DNA of 64,000 nucleotides, from assembly GCA_963676415.1 (NCBI GenBank), contig OY781097.1, forward strand, positions 2,852,001 to 2,916,000, in the 5' to 3' direction. The position numbers and the translations under genes were made by a program. This DNA is from G963662905 sp963676415. GTDB lineage: Bacteria > Bacteroidota > Bacteroidia > Bacteroidales > WRLA01. Within the stretch, counting starts at the first letter, position 1; the number at the start of each line of letters is the position of its first letter. Under the pieces are notes generated by a model. The model searched no databases. It saw only the letters and a list, made by a program, of their open reading frames with translations, and had not been told where the DNA came from. This document shows, piece by piece, positions 50,745 through 58,863 of the stretch.

Positions 50745-52036
50745 CCTGCTTTTTCTCCGAAAATATCGAAAAAGTCGGCTTTGGTGATCTTTATGTTGTA
50801 AAAGGAGCCGATTTCGATTCCTTCACCTAATATCAACACTTCATTATCTACTTCCGGGCTGTCAAATTCCGTACGTCCTACATAAAAATCACCTTCTTTG
50901 CGGTCAATAAGGCATTTTAATGTAAGCCCACCTTTTTGTTGGTTGAGCTTGAGTGATATTTCCTGCTGAAGCTCCATGATTTCTTCCATGCGCTCTTCTT
51001 TAATGTCTTCCGGGACATTATCCTTTAACAGGGCCGCACTGGTATTTTCTTCTTCCGAATAAAGGAAAATGCCCACACGTTCAAAATTACTTTCAGAAAT
51101 GAATTTTTTGAGTTCATTAAATTCTTTTTCCGTTTCGCCGGGATAGCCAACAATAAAAGCCGTGCGTACTGCCGCGCCGGGGAGTTTTTCGCGGAATGCC
51201 CTCATGAGCTGCTCCGTTCCCTGCTTGTCAATTCCACGTTTCATGCTCTTTAGGATTTTGGTGCTGATGTGCTGCAGGGGTATATCTATGTAGTTGCAAA
51301 TGTTTTCCCTTTTTCGCATCAAATCAAGCAAATCGAGCGGAAAAGCAGTAGGATAGGTGTAATGCAGTCGGATCCATTCAAATAAATTGCTGTCGGAAAG
51401 GAGGCGTACCAATTCCGTGAGCATTTGTTTCTTATACAGGTCAACGCCATAATATGTAAGGTCCTGACTGATAAGGATGAGTTCCTTGACTCCATGATTC
51501 GAAAGGTATTTGGCTTCTTTGAGAATGTCTTCCATGCTGCGTGAAATATGTTTTCCCCGGATCATGGGAATAGCACAGAAAGAACATTTGCGGTCGCAAC
51601 CTTCCGCGATTTTCAGATAGGCATAATGTGAGGGCGTGGTCAGGCAGCGTTCGTGCGTTTTGTCAGCTTGCCATTTGCCATCAAGTGCCTGAACAACATT
51701 TTTAAATTCATCAACACCAAAAAAGGCATCCACTTCGGGTATTTCTTGGGTCAGAAGATTGCGGTAACGCTGGCTGAGGCAGCCCATAACGAAAAGTTTG
51801 CCAATCATGCCTTCGGTTTTAGCTTCGGCGAAATTCATAATGGTATCAATGGATTCCTCCTTTGCATCGGCGATAAAACCACAGGTGTTGATCAAAACGG
51901 CATCAACTCCTTCTTCAGCGCTTTCAAAGCGAACATCAATGCCCGATAATTCTGCTTGACGCATTATAACTTCCGAATCAACCAGGTTTTTGGAGCAGCC
52001 CAGATTGACCACCAACAGCTTTTTTTCTTTTCCCAT
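50741..52036 (-). CDS. rimO: Ribosomal protein S12 methylthiotransferase RimO
   Basis: It has 431 residues. The N-terminal UPF0004 domain carries Cys14, Cys52 and Cys86 for the auxiliary 4Fe-4S cluster. The radical-SAM motif is Cys147-x3-Cys151-x2-Cys154 in CDRKCSFCAIP. A C-terminal TRAM domain follows from about 370. It adds a methylthio group to Asp89 of S12. The motif order and the opening NLGCSKNLVDSE separate it from MiaB. It is monocistronic and converges with amn. Confidence 0.96.
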   Translation of the reverse strand: MGKEKKLLVVNLGCSKNLVDSEVIMRQAELSGIDVRFESAEEGVDAVLINTCGFIADAKEESIDTIMNFAEAKTEGMIGKLFVMGCLSQRYRNLLTQEIPEVDAFFGVDEFKNVVQALDGKWQADKTHERCLTTPSHYAYLKIAEGCDRKCSFCAIPMIRGKHISRSMEDILKEAKYLSNHGVKELILISQDLTYYGVDLYKKQMLTELVRLLSDSNLFEWIRLHYTYPTAFPLDLLDLMRKRENICNYIDIPLQHISTKILKSMKRGIDKQGTEQLMRAFREKLPGAAVRTAFIVGYPGETEKEFNELKKFISESNFERVGIFLYSEEENTSAALLKDNVPEDIKEERMEEIMELQQEISLKLNQQKGGLTLKCLIDRKEGDFYVGRTEFDSPEVDNEVLILGEGIEIGSFYNIKITKADFFDIFGEKAG

Positions 52037-52139
52037 TGAATAAAATTTGCTGCAAAAGTAGCAAAAGCAGGATTACTTCTGTCTTCATTTTGAGCATCAA
52101 GCCCTAAGGTGAGCGCTACAGACGAAATCCGGGCCGAAA

Positions 52140-53972
52140 TTAAAAGTTACTCAAATGGCCATTATCTGAAAAGTTCCGTGCCTTTTGGTTAAGGCTGGAT
52201 GTTGCACGTGTAACTTCTTTAACGCTGAATGAGGCTTCGCTGGAAAGCTGGTTGGTTTTTTTGACTTCCTCTGAAACGGAATTGATGCGCGCAGTGATTT
52301 GTACCAAAACCTCTTTCATTTTATCTAAGTGCGGAATGATTTTGATGGCTTCGCGGCCTGAATTTTCGGCCAGCTTTTTGACTTCTTTTGCCACAACAGC
52401 AAATCCTTTTCCGGCTTCACCGGCCCGGGCGGCTTCCACGGCAGCATTAAGTGCCAGTAAGTTTGTTTGTTTTGATATAGCTTTAATGGTTTCAACGATA
52501 TGAACAAACTCGTTGAGCACATTCATGTCATTGTTAACGCTGACAACAATTTGTTTGAACTGATTTTCAACTTGTTCGGCCATTCCGGCATTTTCGGCAA
52601 TCAATTTATTGATATCTTCCAGCCGGCCATCGATCTGATTGATGGATGTGGAAATCTCCTTACTGATGTCTTGAAGCGAATCCTGCAAATAGTGATGGCA
52701 GTTTTCTTTGCGGTTCAGCCCGTTAAAAATGGCAATGGCCATATCTTCGCAGTTTCCGTATCCGCATGAGGAACAGTTATAATGATCGGCAGGCGAAAAT
52801 TTGTTCATGGAACTATAAATCTCATTAAACTGCGCAGCTGTGGGCTTTTTGATGACATTGTTTTGAGAAAGGTCGCGGTAGTTTCGGTTATACAAGCCTT
52901 TTTTCCAATAACGGTTCAATGTGTTCCTGAGTTTTTTCCTGCCCAACCATTTGCTGATGCCGCTTTTGTTTTGCGTGTATTTTTTCATCATCTCCTTTTT
53001 TCGTTTTTCGACGTAATATTCAATTTCATCAGGAGATTTATCGCGGTTGGGTGTTCCTGGGCCTCCGTTACATCCCAGGGAGCAGCTCAGGCAATCAATC
53101 AAGGCCGGCGCCCTTCCTGCCTGCAATTGTTCGTCCAGTTTTTCCAGATAATCATAGATGTGTTCGGTACCTTCTATTTTTCGCACGCTGCTAACCAGTT
53201 CCGGGGCTTCCCGTTCCAGGGTGCGCATCAAACCTCCCGGCGATGAAAAAAGCACGGCGCGCTCGGCAGGGGCATTGTCAAAATCAGTCTCCGGATATTC
53301 AAGTAACGACTGAGCCCGGTTATGGATCATTTGGTTTAAACTCAACATAGTGAGGTTAAAATCAATGCTTCCGGTTTCGGTGAATTCACGGGTTTTGGCC
53401 AAACATGGCGAAATGGCAACAATCCTGTGATGGCTGTATTTGGGATAAAATTCACGGATCATTTTTGCAGTATGCACCATCGGGCTGTCTGCCGGAGCCA
53501 AATAGGGCATGAGTTGGGGCTGGTATATCTGAATATAGGAAACCAGGGCCGGACAAGGCTGGGCAATTACACAATCAGGTTTTTGTTGGCGGATATACTC
53601 TAGATAGGATTTAATGGTAAGCTCGGCTCCAAAACTAACATCAAATATTGCTTCAATGCCGATTGCTTTTAAAAAACCGTTTATCCTCAGATAGTTGTCA
53701 GGAAAACTGGCAGCTACTGCGGGCGCAACAATTGCTATCAGGCTGTCGTGGCGTGCCAGCGCATTTTCAAAAGCCATGCGGTCGTCGGTATAGATACGGG
53801 CGTCATGTGTACAGGCATCAACACAATTGCCGCAGCCAATGCACATACTGGGATTTACAGTTACATGATCACCACTGGCATCATTGCAAAATTTAACTGG
53901 GCATACCGAAATGCAAGCGTGGCAGTTGACACATTTTTCGCTATCAACAGTGAAGGTGGGTTTCAGGTCCAT
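52140..53972 (-). CDS. Ferredoxin / [FeFe]-hydrogenase-like / 4Fe-4S / chemoreceptor-signalling fusion (putative sensory hydrogenase)
   Basis: This is a soluble 610-residue protein with no membrane segment. Two 4Fe-4S ferredoxin motifs (Cys14-17-20-24, Cys44-47-50-54) precede an H-cluster domain. This retains the four cluster cysteines: Cys140 in QPCPALV, Cys190 in SPCLAK, and Cys297 and Cys301 in CLSCSLGCNGG. The proton-relay cysteine of TSCCP is a proline here. A further 4Fe-4S motif (Cys400, 403, 408, 425) is followed by a chemoreceptor hairpin with ISKQTNLLALNAAVEAARAG at 499-518. Loss of the relay Cys plus an MCP tail suggests H2 or redox sensing rather than bulk catalysis. No hydEFG or che genes are in the window. 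Confidence 0.9.
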   Translation of the reverse strand: MDLKPTFTVDSEKCVNCHACISVCPVKFCNDASGDHVTVNPSMCIGCGNCVDACTHDARIYTDDRMAFENALARHDSLIAIVAPAVAASFPDNYLRINGFLKAIGIEAIFDVSFGAELTIKSYLEYIRQQKPDCVIAQPCPALVSYIQIYQPQLMPYLAPADSPMVHTAKMIREFYPKYSHHRIVAISPCLAKTREFTETGSIDFNLTMLSLNQMIHNRAQSLLEYPETDFDNAPAERAVLFSSPGGLMRTLEREAPELVSSVRKIEGTEHIYDYLEKLDEQLQAGRAPALIDCLSCSLGCNGGPGTPNRDKSPDEIEYYVEKRKKEMMKKYTQNKSGISKWLGRKKLRNTLNRYWKKGLYNRNYRDLSQNNVIKKPTAAQFNEIYSSMNKFSPADHYNCSSCGYGNCEDMAIAIFNGLNRKENCHHYLQDSLQDISKEISTSINQIDGRLEDINKLIAENAGMAEQVENQFKQIVVSVNNDMNVLNEFVHIVETIKAISKQTNLLALNAAVEAARAGEAGKGFAVVAKEVKKLAENSGREAIKIIPHLDKMKEVLVQITARINSVSEEVKKTNQLSSEASFSVKEVTRATSSLNQKARNFSDNGHLSNF

Positions 53973-54016
53973 ACAAAAGATGTTTCCGCCTTTTACGGAA
54001 GCTAAAACCTTTTGTT

Positions 54017-55195
54017 TCAGATTTTTTGCATGATGATGGCAGCCAGTTTCATGCTGGCTTCTTTCCAGTCGTACCGGCTTCTGACGAATTGATTTCCGTT
54101 TTGTGCAATTTTACGTGCAAACTCTTCGTCATCAAGCAGTTTTATGATATGGTCTGCGTACGATTGCGCATGGGTTCCGATTAGGATATCTTTGCCATCT
54201 TTGGCCAAAAGCGCATCATTGGCCAGCTCGGATGTGATGGAAGGCATGCCCATGCTCATGGCTTCCAGCAGTTTGTTTTGCAGGCCGGTGCCGATTTGCA
54301 TAGGCGCGATGAATATTTTGCTTCGGTTGTATGCATCACGTATGTCGTCCATCCAGCCGGTAACTTCTACGAATTCCGATTGCAGTGCCTGCACCCTGCT
54401 GTGGGGTGAAGCGCCTGCCAGCATTAGTTTTACGCCGGACTTCTTTTTGTGCACCAGAGGCAGGATTTCATTGGCGAGAAACTCTGCCGAACGCACATTG
54501 GGGGGATAGCTCATATTTCCTGTAAAAACAAGACCTGTATCTTTCTGCACTTTATTGTCGGCAGTGAAAAAATCGTGATCTACACCGTTGGGGATAATGT
54601 GGATTTTATTTTTCCCGGGATGTGGGATCAGATCCCTGTCGGGTTTGCTGATAATGGTTTTTTGATCAAATATCTCAAAAACGTGGTGTTCATAGCGCTT
54701 CAGCCGCCTTGTTTCAGAGGCAAATACAGGCTTGAGCCACCAAGGTGCATTTTGAAGCCTGCGTTCCACACCTTTTGAGAAAACATCTTGATAATCAATT
54801 GTTTTTATGCCAGGGATTTGCTTTGCCAGCTCTGCTGTTCTGATTAACTGGCAGTAAACATAAGGGGCTTTGATGGCCGCTGCTTTTGCCTTAAGAATCC
54901 TTTTGGCCGCTTCGGTTACAAAATATCCGGTTTGAACCGGAAGCCCTTTTATCCAGGCTTCGAACATATGAAAAATAATTTCCGCTTTGTTCCTTCGGAT
55001 AATATGTAGCTCCTCGCAATAGGGTTCAAGTATTTGACGGGCTTCTTTTTCGTTTAATTTACCATGATGCAGCGCAAATAGATAAATCCGGAATTCCTTT
55101 GCTAAAAAACGCAGTTGATGGAAAGCCCTCAATTTGTCGCCTTTCTCAAGGGGATAGGGTACGCGGGGCAGTATGACAATTAGTTTATCTTTCAC
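54017..55195 (-). CDS. Glycosyltransferase, GT4 family (GT-B fold)
   Basis: It has 392 residues. The N-terminal domain opens ILPRVPYPLEKGDKLRAFHQ, a pattern shared with TIGR03087-type sugar transferases of exopolysaccharide loci. The C-terminal donor-binding half has VFTGNMSYPPNVRSAEFLAN near 227 and FIAPMQIGTGLQNKLLEAMS near 305, the E-x7-E-type nucleotide-sugar site. It lies nine bases after the next glycosyltransferase gene and reads the same way. The product sugar and acceptor are unknown. Confidence 0.9.
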   Translation of the reverse strand: MKDKLIVILPRVPYPLEKGDKLRAFHQLRFLAKEFRIYLFALHHGKLNEKEARQILEPYCEELHIIRRNKAEIIFHMFEAWIKGLPVQTGYFVTEAAKRILKAKAAAIKAPYVYCQLIRTAELAKQIPGIKTIDYQDVFSKGVERRLQNAPWWLKPVFASETRRLKRYEHHVFEIFDQKTIISKPDRDLIPHPGKNKIHIIPNGVDHDFFTADNKVQKDTGLVFTGNMSYPPNVRSAEFLANEILPLVHKKKSGVKLMLAGASPHSRVQALQSEFVEVTGWMDDIRDAYNRSKIFIAPMQIGTGLQNKLLEAMSMGMPSITSELANDALLAKDGKDILIGTHAQSYADHIIKLLDDEEFARKIAQNGNQFVRSRYDWKEASMKLAAIIMQKI

Positions 55196-55204
55196 GAATC
55201 ATGT

Positions 55205-56404
55205 TTAGAGTTGATAGTAAAATTTGATCAGCCGGTCGATGATGCGTTCGCCAAAATGTTCTTCTTCTATTAATTTGCGTCCGGCATTTCCTAAATCCCG
55301 TGTATATCCTTTTTTATCAACGCATTGCTGCATTGCCGAAAGGAATTCTTCAGGCGTATTGGCAATCAGGATGTTTTCACCATGCGTATATTGTATGCCT
55401 TCTGCCCCGATTTCTGTTGTGATTACAGCCCTGGAACATGCAAGTGCTTCAATTATTTTGATGCGTATGCCGCTTCCGCTGAGCAATGGTACGATCATTG
55501 CCGAATTGGAACATATAAACTCCATGGCATCATCTACTTCTCCCAAAACCTCAAGTCCCTCTTGTTTTCTGTTGCGCAGCCAATCCGGCATATTGCGCCC
55601 GGCAAGGTAGAATTTTATTCCGGGGTTTTTGCCCGCAAAATCATCCCAAACCTCCTCAAGAAACCATTTCAACCCTTCCTGATTTGGAATCCAGTCCATG
55701 CTGCCAATATGAAAGAATGAAAGTTTTTCGGGGATGTTTTCAGCTTTGCAGCGATCGAACCATTGCCGGTTGACTCCAAATGTAATATCGGTCATAGGCA
55801 CATTGCAATCATGGTCCCTGAAGAAATTCGCATCGCGTGAGGTGATTGTTGCAATGCCATTAAATTCATTGACAATCCGCATTTCGTAATTTTCGAGCGT
55901 GCGGGCGAGGTGGTTCAGATAGAATTTTTTTAATGGATTTTTGCTGCTGTCGGCTACTCTTTTCCAGATGAGGTGTTCAATATTATGTGCACGCAGCACA
56001 ACCGGAGCGGAGGAGTATTCGCGTATGCAGCGCAGATACGGTGCCATATAAATGGTTTCCAGTTGGATAAGGTCAAATGTTTCGTTTTTTAAAATTTCCC
56101 TGAGGCGGTTTTGCATATTGCGGCTGATAAATCGCTGAACATGATATGAATCATGGCTAAACAGGTTTAAAAATGCGGGCAATGGTTTAATGCTCAGGTC
56201 GATAAAAACATCTTCAAATGTAATGGCATGGCGGATGTTCTCTGGAATTGCCTCGGGGTTTCCTTTGAACTTATTGGAACTGACGGCAACCACATGGATA
56301 CTGTGCCCGGCTTCTGCCAGTCCGCTGATGAGGGCATTCATGGCAATGGGACCACCTTCGCTGGAAGGCCATGGCGATTTGTTGCACAGAAACAAAAATT
56401 TCAT
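55205..56404 (-). CDS. Glycosyltransferase, GT4 family (GT-B fold)
   Basis: It has 399 residues. The opening FLCNKSPWPSSEGGPIAMNA has the GG loop of GT4 enzymes. The donor half has FFHIGSMDWIPNQEGLKWFL near 242 and IVPLLSGSGIRIKIIEALAC near 308. It is related to the neighbour at 54017-55195 and likely acts in the same surface glycan pathway. Its start overlaps the end of the LptF/G gene by four bases, linking glycan assembly and envelope export in one operon. Confidence 0.9.
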   Translation of the reverse strand: MKFLFLCNKSPWPSSEGGPIAMNALISGLAEAGHSIHVVAVSSNKFKGNPEAIPENIRHAITFEDVFIDLSIKPLPAFLNLFSHDSYHVQRFISRNMQNRLREILKNETFDLIQLETIYMAPYLRCIREYSSAPVVLRAHNIEHLIWKRVADSSKNPLKKFYLNHLARTLENYEMRIVNEFNGIATITSRDANFFRDHDCNVPMTDITFGVNRQWFDRCKAENIPEKLSFFHIGSMDWIPNQEGLKWFLEEVWDDFAGKNPGIKFYLAGRNMPDWLRNRKQEGLEVLGEVDDAMEFICSNSAMIVPLLSGSGIRIKIIEALACSRAVITTEIGAEGIQYTHGENILIANTPEEFLSAMQQCVDKKGYTRDLGNAGRKLIEEEHFGERIIDRLIKFYYQL

Positions 56405-57843
56405 TCTTTATGATGGCTTTTTCGGTTGATGATTCTTTGGAAAAATTTTGTATAAGCTTCCATATCAAATAGCGGGCTATCGCTGGTTGCTTTGATGGTC
56501 AAGAATATCCCGATAGGCAGAAAAACCAGAGATGCAATCCACATGCCTTGATAAATTGGCAATGTGCCTGCTTTGGCATATTTTTCTCCGGTCATGCTTA
56601 AAATATGATAGAGCACAAAAAAGAAGGTGGAAATTACAACAGGGAAGCCCAGCCCTCCTTTGCGGATGATGGCGCCAAGTGGGGCGCCCACAAAAAAGAG
56701 TATGAAACAGGCAATGGAAAGCGTAAATTTTTTGTGCCAGACTACATAATGCTTGCGGATCAATTTCTCTCGGCCATCATGATCGCGAATGGTATGCCCC
56801 AGGTTCTCAGAAATATTCCGTGAAGCCTGCAACGCCATTTGAATGTCCTTTTCGCGGTTTTCAGAAGGGAATGCTTCTGAAATTGTGCTGTCAAAACAGA
56901 TATTGGTGTCGCGCTCAGGAATCAAAGCCGAATCCATGCGCGACAAATAATAAAAGCGTTTGCCCAGCGATTGGGCATGTGTGATCTGTCGGCGTTCCAG
57001 TTTTTCTTTTAAGGAATCTACGGCCTTGCTCAATTGTTCCAGATTGAGCATCTGGTAGTTGTTTTTGAATAAATCCTCATCGGTCCGTTTGAGCTCGAAA
57101 TCATTCAGGTTGAAGCGCTTGTATTGCTCTTTGAATTTTATCCGTTGATGTGGCCTGGAATCCCGATAGCCTTTCTGATCAAACTTTTCTTCATAGGAAT
57201 AGCCGTCAAATAATTGAAAAATAATGGATTGCTGGTCGGGCGACATTTCCATGATCCCGGATTTCGCTACGGTAACTTTTACGTTGCCCATTTTGTCAGA
57301 ATGGTCGTAAATCATTACATCGTGAATGGTGCGGCCATCTTCTTCCTTTTGTTCTACACGGATCACAAAATTCTGGATGCCATGATAAAACATGCCTTCT
57401 TTTAAGTTAAAGGCAAGTTTTTGCTTTTTAACATCGTACAGCAGGGACTTGAATTTTAAATTGGCTACGGGCAATACATTGTTCGAAAAAAAGAAGGCAA
57501 ATCCGCTAATAAATATGGAAAGGATAATCAGCGGCATCATCGCTTTGCGCAGGCTGATCCCGGATGCTTTCATTGCAACCAGCTCGTAATGCTCGCCCAG
57601 ATTTCCAAAAGTCATCAGGCTGCTGAGCAGAATGGCCAGAGGCAAGGCCAAAGGCACAAAAGTAGAACTTGCATAAAACAAGAGTTTGGCAATGATGTAC
57701 CATTCCAGCCCTTTGCCGACCAGGTCATCAATATATTTCCATAAAAACTGCATCAGCAAAATAAAAAGCGCAATAAAAAAGGTCATCATCAATGGCCCGA
57801 TGTAGCTTCTCAAAAGTAGCTGATATATTTTTTTTATGCCCAT
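56401..57843 (-). CDS. LptF/LptG family permease (YjgP/YjgQ)
   Basis: It has 480 residues from the ATG at 57843 (MGIKKIYQLLLRSYIGPL, the family's usual opening). Three N-terminal helices, a large periplasmic beta-jellyroll region (about 135-370) and three C-terminal helices fit LptF/LptG, the permease that hands lipopolysaccharide to the Lpt bridge. The conserved VKKQKLAFNLKEGMFYHGI stretch lies near 142. Which of LptF or LptG it is cannot be decided here. A minus-strand TATCTTTG at 57907-57914 is a likely promoter -7 box. Confidence 0.92.
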   Translation of the reverse strand: MGIKKIYQLLLRSYIGPLMMTFFIALFILLMQFLWKYIDDLVGKGLEWYIIAKLLFYASSTFVPLALPLAILLSSLMTFGNLGEHYELVAMKASGISLRKAMMPLIILSIFISGFAFFFSNNVLPVANLKFKSLLYDVKKQKLAFNLKEGMFYHGIQNFVIRVEQKEEDGRTIHDVMIYDHSDKMGNVKVTVAKSGIMEMSPDQQSIIFQLFDGYSYEEKFDQKGYRDSRPHQRIKFKEQYKRFNLNDFELKRTDEDLFKNNYQMLNLEQLSKAVDSLKEKLERRQITHAQSLGKRFYYLSRMDSALIPERDTNICFDSTISEAFPSENREKDIQMALQASRNISENLGHTIRDHDGREKLIRKHYVVWHKKFTLSIACFILFFVGAPLGAIIRKGGLGFPVVISTFFFVLYHILSMTGEKYAKAGTLPIYQGMWIASLVFLPIGIFLTIKATSDSPLFDMEAYTKFFQRIINRKSHHKE

Positions 57844-58863
57844 GGTTTTATTTTCAGCTGTTTCCGGATTTGTGCGGAAAAACTGCACAGACCCACTAGC
57901 AATTTGCAAAGATATAAATCAAATGCCTGATTCAGGCAATAAGCTGATGAATTAACGAAAAATCATAGAAAGGTTTCTATCCTGCCTTATTCATAAACGA
58001 ACTTTTGCTGTCGTATAGCGCATAAAATAAATGCTGACAACAACTGTAAGTTAGCTCATTAAGCTGCCCCTTCGGGGAGTAGATTACCAGAAATTTTAAA
58101 AGCATTAGCGTATTTCCTGTCAGTGAAAACCGATTGTCTTATTAATGATCTCCAAGGCCGAAACAAGCATGATAAAAATAATTATTAACACCCAAAACAA
58201 TGATTATTTTTCATCATGCGGTTCCATCCCACCTATAAAAATTAAATTATAATTGGATGAAAGCCTTATCTAATTCAGCCCGGGGCAGCGCCCCGGGTCG
58301 GAAAATCAACAATATTCATTTGCGCCCTGAAAGGGCAGACTAAAATAAAAAGTCCTAATGCGCCCATACCATAAAAACTTTGCAGCCGCATAAAGAAAGC
58401 TGCTTCTGCCATTATCGACAGCACAATTAATCATGAGACATGCACTCATGAAAACTTTTATAAGTAAAGCAGGCTATAAACCCGACAGGTTTTCCAAAAC
58501 ATATAGGGTTTATAATTGGCAAAAATTATCAATAATTCTTAAATGCAATGGTTCTGCTTGTTTTTTGTGGGTAATAAAAATTGAGGTAGAATTGGAGGTT
58601 AAACTTTGGAAAGTTTGTCCCGGATTAGTTCTCTAAATTTTGATAAGTATTTTAAACTGTATTCTAACCTTTGAATACACTAAAGGTTTCCACGGAATTC
58701 CGAGCAGAACCAATTCAATGTGCGATTCCGAACAGTTGTCGGGTGCAAATGAACATTCTTTGCATTTGATTTGATCGTTTATTTTTTTTAAAACATTGTT
58801 ATATAGATATTTGCGAAATATGGTATAAAGTGTGTTATTTGATTTTTATCTAATTTATCCGAT
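57844..58863. other. Gene-poor intergenic region with GC-rich hairpins
   Basis: About 1 kb without a credible gene. It holds a 57924-57938 palindrome (TGCCTGATTCAGGCA) near the permease promoter. It also holds a GC-rich hairpin CCCGGGGC-AGC-GCCCCGGG at 58279-58297 and GCCCTGAAAGGGC at 58323-58335, which together look like a dispersed intergenic repeat. A short motif at 58689-58705 (TTCCACGGAATTCCG-like) resembles the ends of the element at 61998-62353. A 67-residue open frame at 58433-58636 has no protein character. Confidence 0.6.

Noticed and set aside
58433..58636. 67-residue plus-strand open frame
   Set aside because: Composition is random-looking, no signal or helix pattern is seen, and it lies in repeat-rich intergenic DNA.
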